Below are positions 56,258 through 64,000 of a stretch of 64,000 nt of DNA, in pieces. The stretch comes from Weissella paramesenteroides ATCC 33313 (GTDB lineage: Bacteria; Bacillota; Bacilli; Lactobacillales; Lactobacillaceae): the NCBI RefSeq assembly GCF_000160575.1, contig NZ_GG697128.1:512773-576772 (forward strand), given 5' to 3'. How positions within the stretch are numbered: position 1 is the first letter of the stretch; every line of letters begins with the position of its first letter. A program made the position numbers and the translations under genes. Under the pieces are notes generated by a model, which was given only the letters and a program-made list of their open reading frames with translations, had not been told where the DNA came from and did no database searches.

Positions 56258-56375
56258 GAATAGTCCTCCTATGATGGCGTGGTTATAAGATTCTACAAGA
56301 TAAAATATTCACCCCGAATAGTAAAATTTACTATCATTGCCATGAAATACTTCAATGCGTAGATAGTAATAATTA

Positions 56376-56582
56376 TCATAGATACCAGCTAGATACATCG
56401 CTTGCGTGATGTTGTGTCACATGGGAGGTATTTAAGATACGTTTACGTAGCAACCAGAAATGTTCATTATCAGTTTGAATAAACACACAGCACCGGTTAT
56501 CTCTCACATTAAACAATCTGTTTTTAAGGCCGTCATCATAGCGAATAATAGCTTGTAAGTCTAAAGGTTCATCGTATGGATT
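56376..56582 (-). pseudogene. Start-less fragment of an unrecognised protein
   Basis: An open stretch of 68 codons without a start codon: PYDEPLDLQAIIRYDDGLKN, then RCCVFIQTDNEHFWLLRKRI and a tail SSWYL. The composition looks protein-like, but I do not recognise it. Probably the end of a truncated gene of the mobile element. Confidence 0.3.
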
Positions 56583-56639
56583 TTAAATGATTTATCATGG
56601 ATTATCTAGTTAGAACAAACACAATTTTTTCAGATAAGT

Positions 56640-56801
56640 TCAAATGTTTTTATCAGATTCGTCATTACTATGAGACTCATTATGCTGATTAATCAAATAA
56701 TCAGCCAACAGATATTGTTCTAGAGAATCATCCTCAGTTGTTGGCAAGTCATCATCCGAAGTGATTTTAGTCGGGTGATATGGAATAGTATTTTTATCCA
56801 C
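56640..56801 (-). CDS. Small acidic protein overlapping the previous gene
   Basis: 53 residues, very acidic (TSDDDLPTTEDDSLEQYLLA ... NDESDKNI). GTG start at 56801 overlaps the last eight bases of the upstream small membrane protein, so it could be translated by coupling. No independent ribosome site and no known family. Confidence 0.3.
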   Translation of the reverse strand: MDKNTIPYHPTKITSDDDLPTTEDDSLEQYLLADYLINQHNESHSNDESDKNI

Positions 56802-56994
56802 TATTTTTTTTTGCAAACTGGATACATAACCAGCCCATAACTAAGGTATACCAAAGAGATTGAACATTTCCCCATGACCATGACCAAGTTAATGTTGTTG
56901 AAACTATATCGAGGACACCCCAAAAATAACATAGATACCCGATAACAGCGAAAATATCTTCCATACCATATAACACCCGCCAAATTTTTTTCAT
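56794..56994 (-). CDS. Small membrane protein
   Basis: 66 residues with two hydrophobic, Trp-rich helices (IFAVIGYLCYFWGVLDIVS and LWYTLVMGWLCIQFA). AGGGAG lies seven bases before the ATG. Not recognised; same strand as the integrase fragment. Confidence 0.5.
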   Translation of the reverse strand: MKKIWRVLYGMEDIFAVIGYLCYFWGVLDIVSTTLTWSWSWGNVQSLWYTLVMGWLCIQFAKKNSG

Positions 56995-57130
56995 GGACTA
57001 TCTCCCTAATTATCGTATAGCTCTAGCTAGCTTATGCATTTACTTGACCAGAATTAGTTCTAACTTGTACTAAGTATACGGCGATATAAATAATGTGATA
57101 GCTATTTTTTTAGGATAAACAAGAGTATAT

Positions 57131-57421
57131 TTACCCAAAATCAATTTGATCTAACATTGTCTCGCGACTAGCTTGATCTAAACCAAGATAAGTTAACGTC
57201 ATGGCTTCACTTGAGTGATTCAATAAATGCATAACTAAACCAATATTGTAGTTTAACTGTGTATAGACACGGTAAGCGCCTGTTTTACGCATCGTATGTG
57301 TGCCTAGATAGTTGATACCTAATAAATCACCAACGCGTGCCATCACCTTATAAAACTGCTTCTCTGTGATATGTCGATCTGGATGGGCGAGAGCGTAAAA
57401 TATCTTGTGTAAATGCATAAA
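57131..57421 (-). pseudogene. C-terminal fragment of a tyrosine recombinase (integrase)
   Basis: Ends of the catalytic domain are visible: HxxR in GTHTMRKTGAYRVY, H in HLLNHSSEAMTLTYLGL, and the nucleophile Tyr in TYLGL. About two thirds of the protein (N-terminus and the first catalytic Arg) are missing: the frame is cut by the left end of the IS256-family element at about 57421-57430. It may be the integrase that acted at the tRNA-Arg, but its orientation and distance leave this open. Confidence 0.8.
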
Positions 57422-57423
57422 AG

Positions 57424-58647
57424 ATTTCTGAATTGTATAGAAATAGGGAATGCCTTCCCTTATGATATTTAGTAATCACAGAAAACATCACAGGAGGCAT
57501 TCCCCATGAATGAACTTACCACAGAAATTATCGCTGCACTAGCCCAAAAGCAAGATTTGGACGAAGTTTTTCGTCACCACCTAGAAATTGCGATTAACCA
57601 GCTGCTTCAAACCGAACTGGCAGAGTTTTTAGGTTACGAACGCTACTCATACGCTGGGATTAACACTGGTAATAACCGCAACGGCAGTTATGAGCGCTCG
57701 TTTGATACGAAGTACGGCCAACTTAACTTAACCATTCCTCGAGATCGCAATGGCCGGTTTGAAAATCATACCTTGCCATCCTACGGTCGGCACAGTGATA
57801 ATTTAGAAACAACGGTCATTCAGTTGTATACCAAGGGAATTACCACTGCTGAAATTGCCGAACTCATTGAGAAAATGTACGGTGCTCACTACTCCAAAGC
57901 CACGGTTTCCAACATGACTAAAGCCGTCAATGAACAGGTTCAAGCTTTCCAGCAACGTCGACTGGCTTCACAATATGCGGCCATCTTCTTAGATGCCACT
58001 TACTTGCCGTTAAAGCGGGATACCGTTCAAAAAGAAGCCGTTCATATTGCGATTGGCATTCGTCCAGATGGTACGAAATAAGTGCTGAACTACCAAGTGG
58101 CGCCAACGGAATCGACTGGAATCTGGACTGAACTGCTGGGAACCTTGATCAAGCAGGGCGTTAAAGATGTGCTGTTGTTTGTGGCCGATGGGTTAGTTGG
58201 TTTGGATGAAGGCTTGAATCGGCATTTCCCTAAAGCCAAACGACAACGTTGCCTGGTTCATGTTGGGCGGAATCTGGTGAACAAAGTTCGCGTAAAAGAC
58301 CGCAAGGCCGTGATCAGTGACTTTAAACAAGTTCATCGGGCCGCCAACCGTGAAGCAGCAGAACTGAAACTGAATGAGTTCGCCAACAACTGGCATCAGA
58401 CCTATCCCAAATTAATCAAAGATCTGCTTAAAATGCCGAATTTACTCACTTTCATGGACTTTCCACCAGCTATCCGGCAATCACTATACTCCACTAACCT
58501 GATTGAGAACTTTAATAAGCATCTCAAGCGCACCACCCACCACAAAGAACAATTTCAAACGGAAGATTCCCTGGATCGCTTCCTGGTTTCTCAGTTTAAT
58601 GTTTATAAAGAGAAGTCTCTGAAGCGGATCCACAGAGGTTTCAAAAT
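57424..58647 (+). mobile_element. IS256-family insertion sequence, 3' end missing
   Basis: The left end lies next to the integrase fragment. Upstream of the transposase, GGGAATGCCT (57447-57456) and AGGCATTCCC (57495-57504) form a stem that buries the AGGAGG ribosome site. The right end and last roughly 15-20 codons are replaced by glycosyltransferase sequence at about 58647. Confidence 0.75.
57506..58647 (+). pseudogene. IS256-family (mutator-type) transposase with a nonsense codon
   Basis: Starts MNELTTEIIAALAQKQDLDE; has the family regions TELAEFLGYERYSYAGINTG and the catalytic Asp in AAIFLDATYLPLK. A TAA at 58079-58081 (after GIRPDGTK) interrupts the frame, most simply GAA to TAA. Reading on in the same frame gives the second Asp (LFVADGLVGLDEG), the Glu region (STNLIENFNKHLKR) and the end RIHRGFK. 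Inactive as it stands. Confidence 0.88.
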
Positions 58648-59332
58648 TGGTGTAGATGAGGAGGTGGCATTATTGAATAAATTTGATTTAATCACGCTTC
58701 CTAGCATAGCTGCAGAAAATATACTAAGGAAACAGGGGCTAATTGTGCCTACAATAATCCAACAGGGCCCATTCGATTTTCTTACCCAAGCACCAGAGGT
58801 TTCTTCCATCTTTTCTAGTATAGTCAATTTTGCAGGAAACATTTCTTTCTCTAAAGTTGGTTTTCTAAGAGACATTAATACGCCAAACATTCTAGTGTTT
58901 GGTAGTAACTTAGATTTTACACTACCCAACAACGTTAGCTATATGGGTAAATTTGATAATGATGATCTTATTCCGAAATTAAATAGTGGGTATGGATTGT
59001 TATAGGACAATGATAAAAACAACGATGGGAAACATTTTAAGTCATATGAAAAATATAATTGGCAGTACAAATTAAGTTTGTATTTAGCAGCGGGTATTGT
59101 CCCTATAGCGGATCACGCTTCAAATGTAGGAAAGTGGCTTATTGATAACAAGTGTGGAATAACAATTCCTAATATAGAAAGCCTGGATGATGCTATACAA
59201 TCTATTTCCCGACAAGAGTATGATGAATTAGAAATTGCCGTTAAATCTCAACAAAATAAGGTTAGACAAGGATATTATACTCAGAAACTAGTGAAACTTA
59301 TAAACAAAAAAATGTTTACATATCCAATTTAA
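58648..59332 (+). pseudogene. Glycosyltransferase (Gtf3/galactofuranosyltransferase type), truncated and interrupted
   Basis: Follows in frame after the IS256 transposase. EVALLNKFDLITLPSIAAEN, VNFAGNISFSKVGFL and VSYMGKFDNDDLIPKLNSGY match beta-1,6-galactofuranosyl/glucosyl transferases of polysaccharide or glycoprotein loci. A TAG at 59003-59005 (expected Trp of the GLVW motif) stops the frame; it continues as DNDKNNDGKHFKSYEKYNWQ, YKLSLYLAAGIVPIADHASN and NIESLDDAIQSISRQEYDEL to 59332. The N-terminal half was removed by the IS event. Confidence 0.8.
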
Positions 59333-59793
59333 TCAGTTATATAAGTCGTTGTAGAATTTTATTTTACTATTTGTTTGATTTTTCACTTCATGACAAAATA
59401 AGCAGAAGATTTATTATTAGTTTAATTTAACACTTATACAAGTGAATAATTTGAACAGCAAGTACTGAATTTTTTGTAAATCTAACCATTTTTTGTGTAA
59501 TTTAGTGCATGTGATTAGAAAATCTATTGACAGCGACTAAATACCGAATCAAAATATTTTAAAATTATAGAGGACCATGGAGTAAGGAAGTATAATCAGA
59601 AACTTAAATTTTGTTATCAATAATTTACTAAGTGAAGATGGTTGATAGCTTGTAGATAGAACTATTTCTAGCTTAGCAAGAATCCTTGTACAAGTAGCAA
59701 GGTAAATTTGTATAGGCATATATTAATATTAAGGACACTAAATATCGGACTATCCATTAAAACCTCAACGTTCTTACTGTTTTTTATAAATTA
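59333..59793. other. AT-rich non-coding stretch
   Basis: No gene, RNA or terminator that I can support in these 460 bases. Probably decayed sequence downstream of the glycosyltransferase pseudogene. Confidence 0.4.
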
Positions 59794-59843
59794 ACTAGGG
59801 TCCGTCTGAAAACTACTTAAGTAGTTTTCAGACGGACCCTAGT
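59794..59843. repeat. 50-bp perfect palindrome: facing IS ends flanked by CTAG
   Basis: Two 25-base arms centred between 59818 and 59819. Inside CTAG (59795-59798 and 59839-59842) stand two 20-base units, GGTCCGTCTGAAAACTACTT and its complement, back to back. GTCTGAAAACT resembles terminal repeats of IS5-type elements, which duplicate short YTAR targets such as CTAG. A minimal palindromic element or an internally deleted IS. Confidence 0.65.
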
Positions 59844-59865
59844 GGCAGCTGTTCAGGCCTAATAC

Positions 59866-59903
59866 AAAACGAGCTCAAGACATTTTTGTCTCGAGCTCGT
59901 TTT
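59866..59903 (-). terminator. Terminator of yihY
   Basis: Long hairpin AAAACGAGCTCAAGAC ... GTCTCGAGCTCGTTTT, 28 bases past the stop of the minus-strand yihY. Confidence 0.8.
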
Positions 59904-59930
59904 ACTTTAATCTTTATTTTTCTTCAACCG

Positions 59931-60818
59931 TTACTTTAATAGCTTGGGGATTCCCATTGCTTCTTGCTCCTCGATTCTCCCTAGGATCATATCTTGAATT
60001 GCCGCATTTAAAACCGCGCCGAACATTAAGATCAACTCTGTGAAATCAAGACAAAACATCAACACAATAAATGTCCCAATCGTGCGGTAGCTATCCATGT
60101 TATGCATAAAATACTTCACATACAGTGAAAACGCTTGAGATAGCAATAACCAGCCGACCGTAGCAGTTAAGGCCCCCGGCCACACAAAGCGCCACTTTAA
60201 TTTAGCACTCGGAACAAAATACAACAGAATCATTAGAACCAACAGAACCACCAAGAATGTGACTGGCCACTTAGCGGCATTAATATAACCGATAATTTCA
60301 TGAGGCACGTGTAGGTATGGGGCCAGTTGTTCTAAAATAATCTGGCCAAGGCTAAAGAACAACATCAAAACAAACAGAAACGTAATCAACGCAACCATCC
60401 AAAAGAAAGCGACGATACGGTTCACTAAAGCATTTTGATTCTTTGCCACACCATAGGCCCCGTTAACCGTTCGCTGAAAAGCTGCTACTGCTCGGGACGA
60501 CGACCATAAGGCCACAATCACCCCAATTGAAAGTACCCCGCCACTTCGAGTATTCAAGAATGAATGAATACTTGGTTTTAACATCGAGAAGATACTTTCG
60601 GGGACCATTGGTTCAATACTCTCTAAAACGGTTTCCGTTTGGATATTAAGGTAAGGTAGCAGACTAGCAATAACCAATAACGCTGGAAATAAGGATAATA
60701 ACGTGTAGTAGGCCAATACGACGGCCGAATCTGACACGTTGGCCATTTGATAGTGTTTGCTAATGGTTTGAATCACGTGTTTAATCTGGCTCGCGCACTT
60801 GCGCCATTGAATGCTCAC
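59931..60818 (-). CDS. yihY: YihY/BrkB-family inner membrane protein
   Basis: 295 residues with six transmembrane segments; typical motifs are VVLAYYTLLSLFPALLVIASL, RAVAAFQRTVNGAYGV and LKWRFVWPGALTATVGWLLLSQAFSLYVKYF (the last runs residues about 203-233). Function unproven; the name ribonuclease BN is outdated. Codon use is GC-richer than the chromosome around, suggesting transfer from another lactobacillus together with the fragment next to it. ATTCAATG context, weak ribosome site. Confidence 0.88.
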   Translation of the reverse strand: MSIQWRKCASQIKHVIQTISKHYQMANVSDSAVVLAYYTLLSLFPALLVIASLLPYLNIQTETVLESIEPMVPESIFSMLKPSIHSFLNTRSGGVLSIGVIVALWSSSRAVAAFQRTVNGAYGVAKNQNALVNRIVAFFWMVALITFLFVLMLFFSLGQIILEQLAPYLHVPHEIIGYINAAKWPVTFLVVLLVLMILLYFVPSAKLKWRFVWPGALTATVGWLLLSQAFSLYVKYFMHNMDSYRTIGTFIVLMFCLDFTELILMFGAVLNAAIQDMILGRIEEQEAMGIPKLLK

Positions 60819-60833
60819 CGTGTCTAATCCTCC

Positions 60834-61085
60834 TTAAAATGTGCCATACTCTTCGGCAAATTTGAGTGTACCCACCATTTTATCTATCGTCTTACGACTA
60901 AACCGAACCCGCTTGGCCTGACGGAACGTTTCAATAAAAGTTGCCAGATCCTGATAGTTAGCCACTGCCGTGCAGTTATAAGCATCGCGCGGATTGAGCT
61001 TGGTTTTATTACCAATTACCAGCGAATTACTGTGTTCATACCGGTCATAGTAATTGTAATAAACCAGTGGTTTGGTGTCTACCCA
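60834..61085 (-). pseudogene. C-terminal fragment of an unrecognised enzyme
   Basis: About 83 codons up to the stop: KPLVYYNYYDRYEHSNSLVI, KTKLNPRDAYNCTAVANYQD and VRFSRKTIDKMVGTLKFAEE. It lies 15 bases before yihY and looks like the end of a larger protein (perhaps a CDP-glycerol glycerophosphotransferase-like wall enzyme, weakly supported). Upstream it is cut by IS110 sequence at about 61070-61110, from which the apparent start codon comes. Confidence 0.5.
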
Positions 61086-61342
61086 CGCCGCTTGGAATAC
61101 TTTCTTCAGCAAGAAGGCCTAAACTATCATATTCTAAATCCGCTAGTAGCCAAGAACCGTATCACTACTGGTTCACGACTAAGAAAAAATGATAAACGTG
61201 ACGCTAGAAGATTGGCCGTTACCGAGTTTATGGAACATCAAAAGCCGTATCTCTTGGCTTACAAACAAGACCGCATTTATCGTGAATTGACGGATATGAA
61301 TCGCTATTACGATCAACTAAATGATGGATGTAAGCTGATTCC
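61086..61342 (+). pseudogene. Fragment of an IS110-family transposase
   Basis: RRLEYFLQQEGLNYHILNPL and GSRLRKNDKRDARRLAVTEF are the DEDD-domain segment of IS110 transposases (the Asp in DKRDARRLA is catalytic). Both ends are missing: the left joins the wall-enzyme fragment, the right joins the IS3 end at 61343. Confidence 0.75.
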
Positions 61343-61405
61343 TGAGACAACTTTTAAGAGAGCGTATAATGAATAAATCACCTCTCAAAAGGAAGGAATT
61401 TTTAC

Positions 61406-61657
61406 ATGCCAACTCGTTACGACAAAGAATTCAAACAAAACATCATCAACCTATATAAACAAGGCGAATCAGCCGACCAACTGGCCAGAGAATATGGCAT
61501 TGGCTGTTCAACCGTTCATAAGTGGATCCAGGGCCAAGCCAAAACTCAATCCGGTAAATCGCCAGACGAAATTAAAGCGATGGAAAAGCGGCTGGCTTCC
61601 CTGTCTGAGGAGAACGAAATCCTAAAAAAAGTCCTGGGCTTCCTTGCGCAGAAGTAA
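61406..61657 (+). CDS. IS3-family OrfA
   Basis: 83 residues: helix-turn-helix (DQLAREYGIGCSTVHKWIQG) and leucine zipper (MEKRLASLSEENEILKKVLGFL). GGAAGGAA precedes the ATG. An A7G stretch (CTAAAAAAAGTCC, about 61621-61633) near the end is the likely -1 frameshift site for making OrfAB. Confidence 0.85.
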   Translation: MPTRYDKEFKQNIINLYKQGESADQLAREYGIGCSTVHKWIQGQAKTQSGKSPDEIKAMEKRLASLSEENEILKKVLGFLAQK

Positions 61658-62324
61658 CCAATATTTTTGATTACATTCACCAAGAAAGCCATAACCACCA
61701 GGTAACTAAGATGTGCCGAATCCTCGGTGTTTCCAGAGCTCAGTATTATCGTTATCGATCCCCAAGGCCTTCAAAACGCCGGGCCGAAGATGAAGACTTA
61801 AAACAACGGATTCTGCGGATCTTTGCGGAATTCAAGCAGCGATACGGCGTTATGAAGATCCACCATGAATTGAATCTGGAACTTCAACCACTGCAGCGTC
61901 GGTGCAGACCAAGACGGATTTCCCGGCTCATGAAGGAACTGGATATCCACTCCGTTACCGTCAATAAATGGAAAGCGCGGTTAAAAATCGAACCATTACT
62001 GGGGACCTGATTATCCACACAGACTTAGGATCACAGTACACCAGCGATGATTACAACCACCGGTTAACAGAACTACATATCCGCCACTCTTACAGCCGTA
62101 AGGGGTGTCCATACGATAATGCATCAATGGAATCTTTTCATGCTTCCCTCAAAAAGGAATGTGTTTATCCAGTGCCGGTCTTTGAGAATTATGAAACTGC
62201 CGCTGCTGTCCTTTTTGAATATGTGCATGCTTTCTACAATAGGAAGAGAATTCATAGTTCACTGGGCTACCAGACCCCCTTACAAGTTGAAATCGCAACG
62301 CTTACGAGCCAAATGGCCGCCTGA
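61638..62324 (+). pseudogene. IS3-family OrfB with internal deletion
   Basis: The N-terminal part (VTKMCRILGVSRAQYYRYRS ... RRISRLMKELDIHSVTVNKW) joins out of frame at about 61970 to the C-terminal part (ESAVKNRTITGDLIIHTDLG, SQYTSDDYNHRLTELHIRHS, ASMESFHASLKKE). About 75-85 codons in between are missing, including the first catalytic Asp; the second Asp (HTDLGSQY) and Glu (MESFHASLK) remain. The junction lies at a GGAAAGCG microhomology. Inactive. Confidence 0.85.
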
Positions 62325-62428
62325 TTTAATGCTTTCCATGGTTCAAATAAGTTATTAATCACGATTAATGATTTATTTGAGCTGTGGAAGGTAAACGCGG
62401 TTCTGAATGTCTCTTAAAACCTGTCTCA

Positions 62429-62546
62429 AATATTGACTTCAATCCAGCTTAACCACATTAAAATAATCTGAAAACGTAAGTGTATAATAACAAAAAAATT
62501 GTAGTGGACAATCGCAATTAATAGGTGTTATACAATAAAAGCAAAC
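62429..62546. other. Junction between the island and the chromosome
   Basis: AT-rich, no gene. No copy of the tRNA-Arg 3' end is found here, so the right attachment site is either lost or lies elsewhere. Confidence 0.4.
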
Positions 62547-62568
62547 AAAAAGGCACCCTTAAGGTGCC
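62547..62568 (-). terminator. Terminator of the asp23 operon
   Basis: GGCACC-TTAAG-GGTGCC hairpin with a five-T run on the minus strand, about 110 bases past the last gene of the operon. The 62569-62681 stretch shows no gene. Confidence 0.75.
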
Positions 62569-62681
62569 CACATTATTTTAACGATCATTAAGATCATCAA
62601 AATAACGTTTGATTGCGAACGTCACAACGTTTAGACCGTTGTGCTGAGACTTGCTACTGCAACTTCAAACCGCTTGTACGT

Positions 62682-63209
62682 TTACTTGACACGATTATCG
62701 TCATCGTTCACTGCTTGAGAAGTTGTTTTTTTCACGGCATCAACGCCATCTGAAGTTTTTTCTTTGATTGTGCTACCAGCGTCTGTTACGCGATCCTGTA
62801 AGCTTGTTTGTGATGCGTCAAATTCTTTTTGTGTTTGAATATCAACTACTTCAACATTTAACTCAATTAGCGTCAAACTTGTTGTTTCTCGCACCTGTTT
62901 TGTGATTACTTCTGTTAGTTGCTTATAAATATCATGTGCGTTGTGTCCATATTCCATGATAATATCTAAATCTACCGCAACTTGTTCTTTTCCGACCTCG
63001 ACACCAATGCCATCAGTGGGGTTATCCGTATTCACAATTTTATTTTTAATGTTTGCGACAAAACCACCGTCAACACCTAGCAATCCTGTCACGTTTTCAA
63101 TTGCATAGCCCACTACTTTTTGAATCACTTTGTCATCAAATGTTAATTCACCTTTAGGTTGACGATTCTCTGTTGCAGTATTTTGTGTAGTTGTTTTTTC
63201 TGTAGACAT
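62682..63209 (-). CDS. Asp23/Gls24-family envelope stress protein
   Basis: 175 residues; the Asp23 domain covers about 18-130 (LTFDDKVIQKVVGYAIENVTGLLGVDGG, VEVGKEQVAVDLDIIMEYG, TSLTLIELNVEVVDI). An acidic/Lys-rich tail follows. In staphylococci Asp23 forms a membrane-proximal layer held by AmaP; here too the amaP-like and DUF2273 genes lie just upstream. AAAGGAT precedes the ATG. Confidence 0.92.
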   Translation of the reverse strand: MSTEKTTTQNTATENRQPKGELTFDDKVIQKVVGYAIENVTGLLGVDGGFVANIKNKIVNTDNPTDGIGVEVGKEQVAVDLDIIMEYGHNAHDIYKQLTEVITKQVRETTSLTLIELNVEVVDIQTQKEFDASQTSLQDRVTDAGSTIKEKTSDGVDAVKKTTSQAVNDDDNRVK

Positions 63210-63236
63210 AATTAAATCCTTTCTATATCTAAATAA

Positions 63237-63437
63237 TTAATTTTTACGTGTAAATATTTTAGAGACAATTGACAAATCGACATTATACGCTTCGAGCAAG
63301 TAGCCAATCCAACCTGCTAGTAAGGTGACAACTATAATCAAAATCGTCTTCCAAAATCCTACAGTTACCAATAGAGTTGACAGAATGAAACCCGCAAGAC
63401 CACCAACCCAAATATTAATTGATTTTTTGTCTTTCAT
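63237..63437 (-). CDS. DUF2273-family small membrane protein
   Basis: 66 residues, two hydrophobic helices (INIWVGGLAGFILSTLLVTVGFW and TILIIVVTLLAGWIGYLLEAY). Regular member of asp23/gls24 operons, role unknown. AAAAGGAGTGCGG precedes the ATG. Confidence 0.9.
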   Translation of the reverse strand: MKDKKSINIWVGGLAGFILSTLLVTVGFWKTILIIVVTLLAGWIGYLLEAYNVDLSIVSKIFTRKN

Positions 63438-63454
63438 TATATCCGCACTCCTTT

Positions 63455-64000
63455 TTAAATCACACGTGTGACTTTACTCTTTGAGTTTGATTTCTGATTT
63501 ACTTTAATATCAACTTTAATGGGAATTCGATTTATGCCAGCGAGTAAATCATTCAAGCTTTTCGTTAAATCGTATGAAATACGAGGTAATTCTTTGACTG
63601 TCGCCTGTTTATAAACTGAATCAGCAACAATATAAAATTTTCGTTGACGACGAGTATTTTTCACTCTCACTTTAATATTTGATAAATCTTCACCTGAGAG
63701 CTTTGTCTGAATAAACTGGTTGATACCATGATTACTCAACGCAAGCCGTCCTTCTTTGGTTTGCTTCAAAAGAATATCTGGTAATTCTACCGGCCATATC
63801 AATATGAGTAAAAACACAAGCACGGTCAGTGCCAGCAGTACAAGACCATAGTAATAAATGAAAAGATCACTCTTAAAGTCTAAATGTATATTAAACTCTG
63901 CTAAAAATTTGAAAACTTCATCAATTATTTTTGGCCATATCAACAAACAAAGCCCAACCAAATATCCGAGGCTGAAAATACTCAGAACAATTTTTTGACT
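63455..64000 (-). CDS. amaP: Alkaline shock response membrane anchor protein AmaP (partial)
   Basis: Two transmembrane segments (about the first 70 residues in the window) and a C-terminal domain with TKLSGEDLSNIKVRVKNTRR and DLTKSLNDLLAGINRIPIKV, typical of AmaP, which anchors Asp23 at the membrane. The frame (SQKIVLSIFSLGYLVGL) is open up to the window edge, so the true start lies beyond 64000; the first TTG inside the window is not convincing. Confidence 0.88.
   Translation of the reverse strand, partial: SQKIVLSIFSLGYLVGLCLLIWPKIIDEVFKFLAEFNIHLDFKSDLFIYYYGLVLLALTVLVFLLILIWPVELPDILLKQTKEGRLALSNHGINQFIQTKLSGEDLSNIKVRVKNTRRQRKFYIVADSVYKQATVKELPRISYDLTKSLNDLLAGINRIPIKVDIKVNQKSNSKSKVTRVI

Larger units (their letters stand above)
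61343..62428 (+). mobile_element. IS3-family element with internal deletion (1086 bp)
   Basis: Bounded by 18-base inverted ends, TGAGACAACTTTTAAGAG at 61343-61360 and CTCTTAAAACCTGTCTCA at 62411-62428, with two mismatches. No target duplication is visible. Carries intact orfA and an orfB with a deleted centre. Confidence 0.85.

Noticed and set aside
58603-58932. Minus-strand ORF across the IS256/glycosyltransferase joint
   Set aside because: Antisense shadow of two recognised coding stretches.
62119-62358. Second plus-strand frame over the 3' part of IS3 orfB
   Set aside because: The frame carrying the DDE residues is the real one; this is its +1 shadow.

Overview
The window looks like a low-GC lactic acid bacterium of the Leuconostocaceae, most likely Weissella or a close relative. 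This rests on gene content and order: a FabT-controlled type II fatty-acid cluster with FabK and two FabZ copies, Rex, a PyrR-attenuated locus, a tyrosine T-box and an Asp23/Gls24 operon. No rRNA is present to settle the genus. Almost every chromosomal gene from the left edge to about 46.4 kb lies on the minus strand; exceptions are a small RNase H and a DUF308-type membrane protein.

Layout of the chromosomal part (1-46.4 kb), read in window order: rex; a DEAD-box helicase; an Idh/MocA dehydrogenase; a nicotinamidase-like hydrolase; rlmD; htpX-lemA; pgcA; rpiA; then the 10 kb fatty-acid operon, transcribed fabZ-fabT-fabH-acpP-fabK-fabD-fabG-fabF-accB-fabZ-accC-accD-accA behind one strong promoter overlapped by FabT-type boxes; csbD-like; purB; prsA-like; a pyrR-carA-carB-like operon behind a PyrR attenuator; rluD-ebsA; a T-box controlled NhaC-family transporter; rpmE2; lepA; cardiolipin synthase; a two-gene osmolyte/ergothioneine-type ABC importer; a TPP-riboswitch thiW-thiM-thiE salvage operon; a LysR regulator; pgk and gap. 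A roughly 100-210 bp intergenic repeat occurs four times, each time directly downstream of a minus-strand gene.

At 46436-46507 a tRNA-Arg(CCG) marks the start of an accessory region that runs to about 62.45 kb. Next to the tRNA 3' end are paired short repeats resembling integrase arm sites. The island is a scrapyard of several origins: three tandem DUF722/ArpU-like phage regulators, a piece of an HK97 prohead protease fused to a piece of a plasmid DUF536 gene, a broken RepB theta-plasmid replicon with a serine recombinase remnant, a tyrosine-integrase tail cut by an IS256-family element, a glycosyltransferase pseudogene, an IS110 scrap, an internally deleted IS3 element and one apparently intact IS3-type element. 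Intact passengers include a YhdH/YhfP-type oxidoreductase and a YihY membrane protein. The ordinary chromosome resumes with an Asp23/DUF2273/AmaP operon running off the right edge.

The most unusual item is the carA-carB-like pair at 23.75-27.3 kb. The CarA-like protein keeps its full length but lacks all three residues of the glutaminase triad. The CarB-like protein keeps the two-half architecture but has lost ATP-grasp metal-binding residues in both halves and most of the C-terminal part. Both reading frames are open, overlap by 4 bases and follow pyrR. This suggests a conserved but non-catalytic, possibly regulatory, paralogue of carbamoyl-phosphate synthetase. Other points of interest are an in-frame UGA in thiW, the 3'-end repeat family, the dead plasmid replicon in the chromosome, and a palindromic IS-end pair flanked by CTAG.
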